Notes: generated from the letters alone by a model not told the origin. A DNA stretch of 21,287 nucleotides from Planctomycetota bacterium (GCA_023430365.1 JAEZAS010000457.1:1-21287); one strand, 5' to 3'; positions 13,342 to 20,865 are shown, counted from the first letter of the stretch. A program made the numbers and translations.

Positions 13342-13398
13342 GACTTTTTGCAAGGGGGAATGAGGTCCGGCCCACCGGCATAAGCCCGTGGCAGACTG

Positions 13399-13430
13399 CG
13401 CCGGCTGAATCCGGCGAAGGCCGTCTTTTT
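13399..13430 (+). terminator. Possible hairpin-plus-T terminator, or REP-like repeat
   Basis: CGCCGG and CCGGCG close a CTGAAT loop at 13399-13416. An outer AGAC (13393-13396) can pair with GTCT further down, ending in a run of five T at 13426-13430. No plus-strand gene ends just upstream, so a terminator here would act on antisense or stray transcripts. It may simply be another repeat. Confidence 0.3.
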
Positions 13431-13524
13431 CAGGTGTCGTTCTTAGAGCGGTTTCCAGGGACGGCTGCCTACGGGCACGGACTTAGCGCTGCCGAGGTAA
13501 TGTGTGTTCAATTGCCGTTAAATG

Positions 13525-13553
13525 TTGACGAGTTTGTTGTGAGTTGATAATAT
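13525..13553 (+). promoter_or_regulatory. Candidate plus-strand promoter in an A/T-rich patch
   Basis: TTGACG at 13525-13530 is followed after 17 nt by TAATAT (13548-13553), or after 15 nt by GATAAT (13546-13551). It sits in the most A/T-rich patch of the surroundings. A transcript from here would run about 580 nt before the DUF1080 start, making a long leader or a separate RNA. Hexamer resemblance only. Confidence 0.35.
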
Positions 13554-13688
13554 TGGTGTGTGGCAAATTAACCCTGTCGCCGGTTGGGGGACGAGGGGCA
13601 GTTGTTGCTGCGCGGTTGGGTTTTGGGGCTAGTTCGAATGTCATGTGATGCAGGGCGGCAGGTGTGCGGGCTTCGTCGATCCTGGCTG

Positions 13689-13988
13689 AGGTGTTGTGGA
13701 GCTTGCGAAGTGTTGTGAACGGGACGAGGGGTTGTGGACGGTGGCCGGCTTGCGGAAGTGTTGGGAGACGCGGAAAAGGGGTTGTAGGAATTGGGAGCTG
13801 GTTTGACGTAAGTTGGAATCGAAGGCTTGCCAGGCAATATCCAAGCGGTGCAGGGAAGACAACTTGTGGCTGGCGGAGGATTGCGGCTTCGTCCAAAGGG
13901 CCGGCTGAACGAAGTGTTGTATTGAGACCAGTCTCAATTGGTTTGCGGGGCGGTTTTCGCTCTGCGATGGCCCTAGCGCAAGTGTTGT
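13689..13988 (+). repeat. Cluster of ARGKGTTGT direct repeats
   Basis: Seven copies in 300 bp, all on the plus strand: AGGTGTTGT (13689), AAGTGTTGT (13708), AGGGGTTGT (13727), AAGTGTTGG (13756), AGGGGTTGT (13777), AAGTGTTGT (13912) and AAGTGTTGT (13980). The first three are spaced exactly 19 bp start to start. One more exact copy lies at 8752-8760, before tsaB. The pattern suggests iterated binding sites; it does not match the DnaA box. No cognate protein can be named. Confidence 0.5.
13921..13938. promoter_or_regulatory. Perfect 18-bp dyad, operator-like
   Basis: ATTGAGAC and GTCTCAAT are perfect inverted 8-mers around CA, directly after an AAGTGTTGT repeat and about 200 bp before the DUF1080 start. 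The GACC(A/G)GTC centre is the kind of core seen in several TetR-family operators. No TetR gene is in the window, so the binding protein is unknown. Confidence 0.4.
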
Positions 13989-14138
13989 GAAACGGTGTCG
14001 GCCGACGTGGGCAGGGTTGGCAGTTCGGCTGACTGGGAGCAACTGAGCGGTGATCGGCAAAGTGGCGAGATTCGATTCGGGGAGGCGGCGGAGTTAGACT
14101 GGGCGGAGTTGCTCTGCTTGCCGGGAGGAGGTTTTCTG

Positions 14139-15566
14139 ATGATTCGACTGACTTGGTTTTGCTCCGCTGCGGTGTTGTTCGGCTTCTTGGTGAGTGGCGG
14201 AGATTTTGCCGCTGGTCAGGATGGCCCGCCGCCGCCGGCCGAGAACGAGCAGGGGGAGGAACGGTTCACGCCGCTGTTCAACGGCCGCAACCTGGACGGC
14301 TGGGTGATCGTGAACGTGGCGCCCGAGACGTTCACGGTGCAGGACGGCATGATCGTGAGCACCGGGAAGCCGACCGGGACGATCCGGACGGAACGGATGT
14401 ATGAGAACTTTGTGATCGAGCTCGAATGGCGGCACATGAAGCCGGGGGGCAACGCCGGCTTGTTCATCTGGGGCGATCCGATCACGCACGTCGGCCAGCC
14501 GTTTTCGCGGGGCGTGGAGGTGCAGATTCTCGACGGGCGGAATACGGAGTCGTACACGAGCCACGGCGACGTGTTTCCGATCTGGGGAGCGAAGATGACC
14601 CCCGATCGTCCGCATCCCAAAGGGGGTTCGCGCTGCCTGCCGAGCGAGCATCGCTGCAAACCGTCGCCCGAGTGGAACCACTATCGCGTCGTTTGCGACA
14701 ACGGAACGATCAAGCTGTCGGTGAACGGCAAGGAGGTGTCGGGCGGGAGCATGTGTTCGCCGCGCAAAGGGTATATCTGCCTGGAGTCGGAAGGTTCGGA
14801 GTGTCACTTCCGCAATATTCGCATTCGCGAGCTTCCCTCGACCAACCCAACACCCGAAGAAACGGCGCTGGAGGCCCAAGGCTTTGTGCCGCTCTACACG
14901 GGCGTCGATCTGCGCGGCTGGCGGAACGAACTCGGCCATCAGGGACACTGGCAGCCGAAGGATTGGATTCTCGATTACGACGGCAAGAGCTCGGCGCCCG
15001 ACAAGAGTTTGTGGACCGAGAAGGAGTATGGCGATTTCGAACTAATCTGCGACTGGCGGCTGACGGGCAAACCGAAGAAGGCGCTGCGGCCGGAGATTCT
15101 GCCGAGCGGCGAAGAGGCTCGCGGCGAGGACGACAAGCCGAAGCTGGTGGAAGTCGACGACGCGGGGGACAGCGGCATCTATTTGCGCGGTTCGCCCGAT
15201 GCGCAGGTGAACATCTGGAGTTGGCCGATCGGTTCAGGCGAGGTGTGGGGCTATCGCACCAACAAGGAACTCCCCACCGAGGTGCGCGCCGCCTGCACGC
15301 CGAAGGTCCGGGCCGACAAACCGGCCGGGCAATGGAATCGCTTCGTCCTTCGGATGCGGGGCGATCGGCTGACGGTACAACTGAACGGTCAAACGGTCAT
15401 TGAGAACGCGCAATTGCCTGGAGTGCCGGCGCGAGGTCCGATCGCGCTCCAGCATCACGGCGATCCGGTGCAGTTCGCGAACCTCTTCATTCGCGAACTG
15501 GAGCCTGAGAACGAAGCAGTGAGCAGCGATGCTGCCAGCCGAGCTAATGAGCGGCTGCCGGACTAG
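14139..15566 (+). CDS. Secreted protein with two DUF1080 (3-keto-disaccharide hydrolase-type) domains
   Basis: A 475-aa exported protein. The signal peptide at about 1-26 (IRLTWFCSAAVLFGFLVSGG..FAAG) is followed by a short Pro/Glu linker. The first domain, about 43-235, opens with FTPLFNGRNLDGW and includes FTVQDGMIVSTG and GNAGLFIWGD. The second, about 248-457, opens with FVPLYTGVDLRGW and has DSGIYLRG and ending LFIRELEPE. DUF1080 (PF06439) has a concanavalin-like fold and is now linked to hydrolysis of 3-keto-glycosides; it is strongly expanded in Planctomycetes. I chose the ATG at 14139 because GGGAGGAGG lies about 8 nt upstream and the signal peptide starts there; the frame stays open upstream to 13995 without conserved sequence. 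The TAG stop shares CTAG with the stop of the opposing gene. Substrate unknown. Confidence 0.92.
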   Translation: MIRLTWFCSAAVLFGFLVSGGDFAAGQDGPPPPAENEQGEERFTPLFNGRNLDGWVIVNVAPETFTVQDGMIVSTGKPTGTIRTERMYENFVIELEWRHMKPGGNAGLFIWGDPITHVGQPFSRGVEVQILDGRNTESYTSHGDVFPIWGAKMTPDRPHPKGGSRCLPSEHRCKPSPEWNHYRVVCDNGTIKLSVNGKEVSGGSMCSPRKGYICLESEGSECHFRNIRIRELPSTNPTPEETALEAQGFVPLYTGVDLRGWRNELGHQGHWQPKDWILDYDGKSSAPDKSLWTEKEYGDFELICDWRLTGKPKKALRPEILPSGEEARGEDDKPKLVEVDDAGDSGIYLRGSPDAQVNIWSWPIGSGEVWGYRTNKELPTEVRAACTPKVRADKPAGQWNRFVLRMRGDRLTVQLNGQTVIENAQLPGVPARGPIALQHHGDPVQFANLFIRELEPENEAVSSDAASRANERLPD

Positions 15567-15895
15567 TTGACCGATAATTGACCGCGCTGCTCAGAAGTTG
15601 AGCTAGGCGGGTTCGAGTTGGGAAACTCGGGGAAGCGGGAGCGATACAGCAATCGCTCCCACCAGCGGGCTGGGCGGAGTCGGGGATCGTCCCAGCGAAC
15701 GAGGCGGCGCTTGCCGCGGCGAGTGATGGCGGCGATGGTGCCATCGTTGCGGACTTCGCTCACGCGCCAGAACTTTTTGACGTCGTAGGAGTAACCTTCG
15801 CCATGCGGTTCGGGCTGAACCTTCTCGGCGCGCGGCCCGGGGTGGGCGCTGTGCTTATTGGCAATAAAAACGACGCGGTCGCCAAGTCGGTACAT
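15563..15895 (-). CDS. Small basic protein of a planctomycete-type uncharacterised family
   Basis: A 110-aa protein with no signal peptide or membrane segment. I recall similar short proteins from planctomycete genomes, with a block KHSAHPGPRA near the N-terminus, YDVKKFWRVSEV in the middle, and TRRGKRRLVRWDDPRLRPARWWERLLYRSRFP towards the end; that resemblance is from memory, not a search. The many Arg and Trp residues and the HPGPRA turn suggest nucleic-acid or membrane-surface contact (inference). I chose the ATG at 15895, which begins MYRLGDRVVFIANKHS; AGGAG and AGGA lie upstream. A longer frame to 15943 exists. The last four bases, CTAG, are shared with the stop of the convergent DUF1080 gene. 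Confidence 0.8.
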   Translation of the reverse strand: MYRLGDRVVFIANKHSAHPGPRAEKVQPEPHGEGYSYDVKKFWRVSEVRNDGTIAAITRRGKRRLVRWDDPRLRPARWWERLLYRSRFPEFPNSNPPSSTSEQRGQLSVN

Positions 15896-16073
15896 TTTCC
15901 TACAGCCTCTCCTATTGCTTGGTTCCGAGAAGTGGGCGGTCAACCGCCTTAGGGTGCAAAACTCGGGCCATCGCTCGGTACAGGCTTCCTACGCTGCAAA
16001 GACAACGTAACCCGACGCCATCGTAATTGATGGTGGTTCCCACCAACAAGAGCGAAACGCAGAAGGAGGAGCG

Positions 16074-16130
16074 ATGACGGGCGGGCGGATTTGGCGGAGT
16101 CGGCCGTCAGATAAGGGTGTGATCGCCTGA
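16074..16130 (+). CDS. Possible 18-aa small ORF with an optimal ribosome site
   Basis: AAGGAGGAGCG directly precedes ATG at 16074, a near-perfect Shine-Dalgarno and the best in the window. The frame encodes MTGGRIWRSRPSDKGVIA and stops at TGA. It lies 28 bp after the TGGTGG/CCACCA hairpin and 139 bp before the DUF1549 gene. It could be a leader peptide or a real small protein; it could also be chance, because purine-rich GGAGGAG is common here. I know of no family. Confidence 0.3.
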   Translation: MTGGRIWRSRPSDKGVIA

Positions 16131-16136
16131 ATTTGC

Positions 16137-16165
16137 TTTACATTGCCGGGCGAGTCGGTTTCAAT
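16137..16165 (+). promoter_or_regulatory. Candidate promoter for the DUF1549-DUF1501 operon
   Basis: TTTACA (16137-16142) and TTCAAT (16160-16165) are 17 nt apart, matching five and four bases of the sigma-70 hexamers. The expected transcript would start near 16172, about 100 nt before the ATG at 16270. Hexamer resemblance only. Confidence 0.3.
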
Positions 16166-16269
16166 TGCGGGGTGACATTGCGCAAACCGTCGCTGATGGT
16201 TACTGCCCGCCGGGAGGAGCGTCGCTCGCTCCCATGGTTTGCCTACCTGCCTTTCCAGGAACCTCCGCT

Positions 16270-19200
16270 ATGCGTGCGTGGTATCCGCTGCTGGTCGCCT
16301 GGACATTTGTCGGCTGGGGAGTCTTCGCCAGCCCTGCGGTCGCCGAACCGAAGCTCGACTTCAACCGCGACGTCCGGCCGATCCTCTCGGACGCCTGCTT
16401 CAAGTGCCACGGTTTCGACCCGAACACGCGCGAAGCGGGGCTGCGTCTCGACACGCTCGAAGGGGCAACGGCGAAGCTGGACTCGGGAACGACGGCGATC
16501 GTTCCTGGCAAGAGCGGCGAAAGCGAATTGCTGCGAAGGATTACGTCGAGTGACGCCGCGGAAAAAATGCCGCCGGCCGATTCGGGCAAGTCGCTGTCGG
16601 CAGCACAGATTGAGATTCTGAAGCGGTGGATCGACGAGGGGGCCGAGTACAAGCCGCACTGGTCGTTCATCACCCCGGTGCGTCCGACGCCTCCGACCGT
16701 TCCCGAGGGAAGCGTCGTCCGCAACCCGATCGACAACTTCATTCTGGCCCGCCTTGCGCAAGAAGGACTAAAGCCTTCGTCCGAAGCGGACAAGACAACG
16801 CTGCTGCGGCGAGTGACGCTCGATCTGACCGGGCTGCCGCCGACGCCGGCCGAGGTCGACGCGTTTCAGGCTGACGACTCGCCCGAAGCCTACGCCAAGG
16901 TAGTCGATCGGTTGCTCAAGTCGCCGCGCTACGGCGAGCACATGGCCCGCTACTGGCTCGACGCAGCCCGCTACGGCGACACCCATGGCCTGCACCTCGA
17001 CAACGAGCGGTCTCTCTGGCCGTATCGCGACTGGGTGGTCGAAGCCTTCAATCGCAACTTATCGTTTGACCAGTTCACGATCTGGCAAATCTCGGGGGAC
17101 CTGCTTCCGGATGCCACGACGGAGCAGCGAATCGCCTCGGGCTTCAATCGCTGCAACGTGACGACGAGCGAAGGCGGTTCGATCAACGACGAGGTGCTCG
17201 TGCGCTACGCGGTTGACCGGACCGAGACGATGTCGACGGTGTTTCTCGGGCTGACGCTCGGCTGTGCAGTCTGCCACGACCATAAGTTCGACCCGGTCAC
17301 GCAGAAGGAGTTCTACCAGCTCTACGCCTTCTACAACGCGTCCGCCGACGCGGCGATGGACGGCAACGCTCTTGCCCCGCCGCCGATCCTGAAGCTTTCT
17401 TCCCCCGAGCAGGATTCGCAGCTCAAGGCGTTCGACGAGCAGATCGCCGCGGTGCGCAAGTCGATGGCCGACGAGCTGGCGAAGATCGAGTACACCGATC
17501 CGACGCCCGAGGGAGAAGCCGTCGCCGCCGCGGCCGAGCCGAAAGAGTATGTCTGGGTTGAAGACGCCGCTCCGCCGGGTGCGCAGTTGCAGGGCAATAC
17601 GCCGTGGCAATTCGTCTCCAGCCCCGAAGGGCAGGTCTATAGCGGCGAGAAGGCGACGACTCGCAAAGGGGAGGGGATCACCCAGCACTTCTTCACCGGG
17701 GCCAATCCGCAGCTGAAGATCGGCGAAGGCGACAAGCTGTTCGCCTACTGCTGGCTCGACCCCGCCGACCCGCCGAAGACGGTGATGCTGCAATGGAACG
17801 ACGGCCAGTGGGAACATCGGGCCTACTGGGGCGAGGATGCCATCGCGTTTGGCTCGGGCGATACGCCTGGCCATCGGCACATGGGCCCGCTGCCGGAACT
17901 GGGCCAGTGGGTTCGCCTGGAGGTCGATGCGGCCCATGTTGGCTTGCCGGCAGGGACGAACGTGAACGGTCTCGCCTTTACGCAGTTCGGCGGCAGCACC
18001 TACTGGGACAAAGCGGGAATCGTCACGCGGACTCCGCAGGACAATCAATCGTTCGAATCGCTCGCCGCCTGGGAAGCCTTCGAGAAGGCCCTGAAGAAAT
18101 CGTCCGCTCCTGCCGACGTTCAGGCCGCTCTGAAGGTCGAAAAGGACAAGCGCACCGAGGACCAGCAGAAAAAGCTCCGCAACTACTTCCTCGAAAACGT
18201 CTACGCCAAGACCAAGCCGACCTTCGACAGCTTTCGGCAGCAGATCGCCGATCTGGAGAAAAAGAAAAAGGATCTCGACGCGTCGATCCCGGTCTCCCTC
18301 GTGATGGCTGACCTGCCGACGCCGCGCGAGACGTTTGTCCTTATCCGTGGGGCTTACGACAAAAAGGGCGAAAAGGTCACGCCCGCAACGCCGTCGATCC
18401 TGCCGCCCATGCCCGAAGGGGCTCCGCTCAATCGCCTTGGTCTCGCCCAGTGGCTCGTCGATCCGTCGCACCCTCTCACGGCCCGCGTCGCGGTCAACCG
18501 GTTCTGGCAGCAATACTTTGGCACGGGGTTGGTGAAGACCTCTGAGGACTTCGGCGCTCAGGGAGATTGGCCGACCCATCCGGAGCTGCTCGACTGGCTC
18601 GCCCGGGAGTTCATCGAGAGCGGCTGGGATGTGAAGGAACTGCAGCGGACGATCGTCATGTCGGCGACCTACCGTCAATCCTCCAAGCTGACGCCCGAAC
18701 TGGCCCAGAGCGACCCGGACAATGCTCTGCTGGCCCGTGGTCCCCGCCACCGTCTGGATGCCGAAGCGATCCGTGACAGCGCCCTGCTGCTCGGCGGCCT
18801 GCTGGTAGAAAAAAACGGCGGCAAAGGAGTCCGCCCCTATCAGCCCGAGGGCATCTGGGAGGCGGTGGCCTTCCAAGGGAGCACGACCCAGAACTACAAG
18901 CAGGATTCCGGCGCCGCCCTCTATCGCCGCAGTCTCTACATGTTCTGGAAACGCACGGCTCCGCCGCCGGCCCTGATGGCCTTCGACGCTCCTTCGCGCG
19001 AGTCGTGCGTGGTCCGTCGTTCGCGCACCAACACGCCGCTGCAGGCCCTCGTGCTGATGAACGACAAGCAGTACGTCGAAGCCGCCCGCAACATGGCCCA
19101 GCGGGTTCTGCTCGAAGGCGGGGCCTCCTCGGCGGAGCGACTCGTATACGCCTTCCGTCTCGCCACGGGCCGCAAACCCGCGGAGTCGGAAACGACAGTG

Positions 19201-19380
19201 CTCGAGCGTGTGTTTTCCGCTCATCTGGCCGACTACCAGGCCGACAAGGCCGCAGCTGAGCAACTGATTGCCGTGGGTGAGTCGCCGCGAAAGTCGGAGC
19301 TCGATCCCTCCGAGCTCGCCGCCTACACCATGGTCTGCAATCTGATCCTGAACCTCGACGAAACCGTGACGAAGGAGTAA
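16270..19380 (+). CDS. PSCyt1-DUF1549-DUF1553 planctomycete cytochrome-like protein
   Basis: A 1036-aa exported protein of a family typical of Planctomycetes. Signal peptide: about 1-25 (RAWYPLLVAWTFVGWGVFASPAVA). The PSCyt1 domain (about 28-120) has a c-type heme motif CFKCH at 43-47. DUF1549, about 150-385, has LDLTGLPPTPAEVDAF, SPRYGEHMARYWLDAARYGDT and a second CxxCH, CAVCHDHKFDP, at 332-342. Residues about 427-585 form a separate beta-rich insert (YVWVEDAAPPGA..YWDKAGI), possibly concanavalin-like. Residues about 600-700 are charged and helical. DUF1553, about 723-1000, has HPLTARVAVNRFWQQYFGTGL and SRTNTPLQALVLMND. A role in periplasmic oxidation or carbohydrate handling is often supposed but not established. 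I chose the ATG at 16270 for its signal peptide and CAGGA upstream. The DUF1501 gene follows after 3 bp, so the two form an operon. Confidence 0.95.
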   Translation: MRAWYPLLVAWTFVGWGVFASPAVAEPKLDFNRDVRPILSDACFKCHGFDPNTREAGLRLDTLEGATAKLDSGTTAIVPGKSGESELLRRITSSDAAEKMPPADSGKSLSAAQIEILKRWIDEGAEYKPHWSFITPVRPTPPTVPEGSVVRNPIDNFILARLAQEGLKPSSEADKTTLLRRVTLDLTGLPPTPAEVDAFQADDSPEAYAKVVDRLLKSPRYGEHMARYWLDAARYGDTHGLHLDNERSLWPYRDWVVEAFNRNLSFDQFTIWQISGDLLPDATTEQRIASGFNRCNVTTSEGGSINDEVLVRYAVDRTETMSTVFLGLTLGCAVCHDHKFDPVTQKEFYQLYAFYNASADAAMDGNALAPPPILKLSSPEQDSQLKAFDEQIAAVRKSMADELAKIEYTDPTPEGEAVAAAAEPKEYVWVEDAAPPGAQLQGNTPWQFVSSPEGQVYSGEKATTRKGEGITQHFFTGANPQLKIGEGDKLFAYCWLDPADPPKTVMLQWNDGQWEHRAYWGEDAIAFGSGDTPGHRHMGPLPELGQWVRLEVDAAHVGLPAGTNVNGLAFTQFGGSTYWDKAGIVTRTPQDNQSFESLAAWEAFEKALKKSSAPADVQAALKVEKDKRTEDQQKKLRNYFLENVYAKTKPTFDSFRQQIADLEKKKKDLDASIPVSLVMADLPTPRETFVLIRGAYDKKGEKVTPATPSILPPMPEGAPLNRLGLAQWLVDPSHPLTARVAVNRFWQQYFGTGLVKTSEDFGAQGDWPTHPELLDWLAREFIESGWDVKELQRTIVMSATYRQSSKLTPELAQSDPDNALLARGPRHRLDAEAIRDSALLLGGLLVEKNGGKGVRPYQPEGIWEAVAFQGSTTQNYKQDSGAALYRRSLYMFWKRTAPPPALMAFDAPSRESCVVRRSRTNTPLQALVLMNDKQYVEAARNMAQRVLLEGGASSAERLVYAFRLATGRKPAESETTVLERVFSAHLADYQADKAAAEQLIAVGESPRKSELDPSELAAYTMVCNLILNLDETVTKE

Positions 19381-19383
19381 GCC

Positions 19384-20865
19384 ATGGACGAGCTACGTGC
19401 ACACATGCAGCACCAGACCCGCCGCTACTTCTTCGGCCGGATGGCCGCCGGACTGGGAACCGCCGCGCTCGGCTCGCTGCTCAATCCGAGCCTCTTCGCA
19501 GCCGAGTCGACCGCTGCGCAGACTCCAGCCGATCCGCTCAACAGCCTGGGCGCCATGAAAGCACTCCACCATGCGCCGAAGGCCAAACGGGTGATCTGGC
19601 TCTTCATGGCGGACGGACCGAGCCAGCTCGACCTGTGGGACTACAAGCCAAAACTCCAGGAATACTTTGACAAGGACCTGCCCGATTCGATCCGCATGGG
19701 CCAGCGGATCACGACGATGACCTCCGGCCAGGCTCGCTTGCCGGTGGCTCCGTCGAAGTTCTCGTTCGCCCAGCATGGTCAGCACGGCGCCTGGGTCAGT
19801 GAACTGCTGCCGAACCTCGCAAGCGTCGTCGACGATCTCTGCGTCATCAAGACGATGAACACCGAGGCGATCAACCACGACCCTGCCATCACCTACATCC
19901 AGACCGGCAGCCAGATCCCCGGCCGGCCGAGCATGGGCGCTTGGGTCAGCTACGGCATCGGCAGCCCGAACCAGGACTTGCCGGCGTATGTCGTGCTGCA
20001 TTCCCGACTTGCCGCCGGTTCGCAGACGCAGGCTCTTTTCTCGCGCCTGTGGGGCTCGGGGTTCCTGGCAACAAAACATGCGGGCGTGGCGCTGCGGTCG
20101 AGCGGCGATCCGGTCCTGTATCTCTCGAACCCTGCCGGCGTAACCGCGGAAACACGGCGCAAGATGCTCGACGGGCTCGCCGAGCTGAATCAGAAGCGGT
20201 TCGACGACTTCGCCGATCCCGAGATTGTTTCGCGCATTGCGCAGTACGAGATGGCGTTCCGCATGCAGTCGTCAGTGCCGGAACTGGTCGACATCTCCCA
20301 GGAGCCGCAGAGCGTTATCGACCTGTATGGCCCCGAGGTGCAGCAGCCGGGGACGTTCGCCTACAACTGCCTGCTCGCTCGCCGGCTGGCCGAGCGGGGC
20401 GTGCGGTTCACGCAGGTCTTTCTCCGCGGCTGGGACCATCACGGCAACCTGCCAGCCAACATTCCGCAGCTCAGCAAGGCGATGGACCAACCCGCCGCCG
20501 CGCTGATCAAGGATCTAAAGCAACGCGGGATGCTCGACGACACGCTTGTCGTCTGGGGTGGTGAGTTCGGCCGCACGGTCTATAGCCAGGGCACGCTCAC
20601 GAAGGACAACTACGGCCGGGACCACCACCCGCGGTGCTTCACCATGTGGCTCGCCGGCGGCGGAATCAAGCCGGGCATCGTCCACGGCGAAACGGACGAC
20701 TTCAGCTACAACGTCGTCGACAAGCCGGTCCACATCCACGACCTGAACGCAACGATCCTGCACTGCCTCGGCATCCAGCACGAGCAACTGACCTACCGCT
20801 TCCAAGGCCGCGACTTCCGCCTGACCGATGTCGAAGGGACGGTGGTCAAAGACATCCTCGCCTGA
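19384..20865 (+). CDS. DUF1501 protein with twin-arginine signal
   Basis: A 493-aa protein. The N-terminus has a Tat-type signal, QTRRYFFGRMAAGLGTAALGS (twin Arg at 13-14), with a likely cleavage near LFAAES (about 40). Export through the Tat pathway implies folding, and perhaps cofactor loading, before export. DUF1501 (PF07394) is related to the alkaline phosphatase/sulfatase superfamily. Visible family features are VIWLFMADGPSQLDLWDYKP near the start, GWDHHGN in the middle, WGGEFGRT near 391-398, then DHHPRCFTMWLAGGGIKPG. The catalytic Cys/Ser of true sulfatases is not evident, so enzymatic activity is uncertain. The start is ATG at 19384 with AAGGAG 6 nt upstream, inside the end of the preceding gene; the partner is the DUF1549/DUF1553 protein 3 bp before. 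The DUF1549-DUF1501 pair is a standard planctomycete arrangement. Confidence 0.95.
   Translation: MDELRAHMQHQTRRYFFGRMAAGLGTAALGSLLNPSLFAAESTAAQTPADPLNSLGAMKALHHAPKAKRVIWLFMADGPSQLDLWDYKPKLQEYFDKDLPDSIRMGQRITTMTSGQARLPVAPSKFSFAQHGQHGAWVSELLPNLASVVDDLCVIKTMNTEAINHDPAITYIQTGSQIPGRPSMGAWVSYGIGSPNQDLPAYVVLHSRLAAGSQTQALFSRLWGSGFLATKHAGVALRSSGDPVLYLSNPAGVTAETRRKMLDGLAELNQKRFDDFADPEIVSRIAQYEMAFRMQSSVPELVDISQEPQSVIDLYGPEVQQPGTFAYNCLLARRLAERGVRFTQVFLRGWDHHGNLPANIPQLSKAMDQPAAALIKDLKQRGMLDDTLVVWGGEFGRTVYSQGTLTKDNYGRDHHPRCFTMWLAGGGIKPGIVHGETDDFSYNVVDKPVHIHDLNATILHCLGIQHEQLTYRFQGRDFRLTDVEGTVVKDILA

Larger units (their letters stand above)
13342..14138. other. G/T-skewed non-coding region upstream of the DUF1080 gene
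   Basis: About 800 bp with no convincing gene; short ORFs on either strand have no recognisable domains and no supporting ribosome sites. Contents in order: a hairpin at 13399-13416 (CGCCGG, loop CTGAAT, CCGGCG) followed after a few bases by CCGTCTTTTT; an A/T-rich patch at about 13500-13570 with a candidate plus-strand promoter; then a long stretch rich in G and T and poor in C on the plus strand, with repeated ARGKGTTGT motifs and an 18-bp dyad. It may be a long leader, a non-coding RNA or a decayed gene. Confidence 0.55.
15896..16269. other. Divergent intergenic region upstream of the DUF1549 gene
   Basis: 374 bp that must drive the minus-strand small gene and the plus-strand DUF1549/DUF1501 operon. 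It contains a perfect hairpin at 16031-16045 (TGGTGG, loop TTC, CCACCA), a very short ORF with a textbook ribosome site (16074-16130), a candidate promoter (16137-16165), and an imperfect inverted repeat around 16215-16236 before the gene. Nothing else is recognised. Confidence 0.5.

Noticed and set aside
13385..13440. Strong intrinsic terminator for a plus-strand gene
   Set aside because: A hairpin and a T-run are present, but no plus-strand gene ends upstream within 1.9 kb; kept only as a low-confidence feature.
13483..14060. Overlapping minus-strand ORFs of 89-139 aa in the long non-coding region
   Set aside because: Ser/Pro/Arg/Gln-rich translations without domains or ribosome sites; they follow from the G/T skew of the plus strand.
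16234..16270. Alternative start ATG at 16234 for the DUF1549 protein, with GGAGGAG upstream
   Set aside because: The ribosome-site spacing is too long (14 nt) and the extra residues (VCLPAFPGTSA) would precede a good signal peptide that starts at 16270.
17059..19263. 734-aa open frame on the minus strand opposite the DUF1549/DUF1553 gene
   Set aside because: Mirror frame of a well-supported gene; Arg/Gly/Leu-rich, no motif, no ribosome site.
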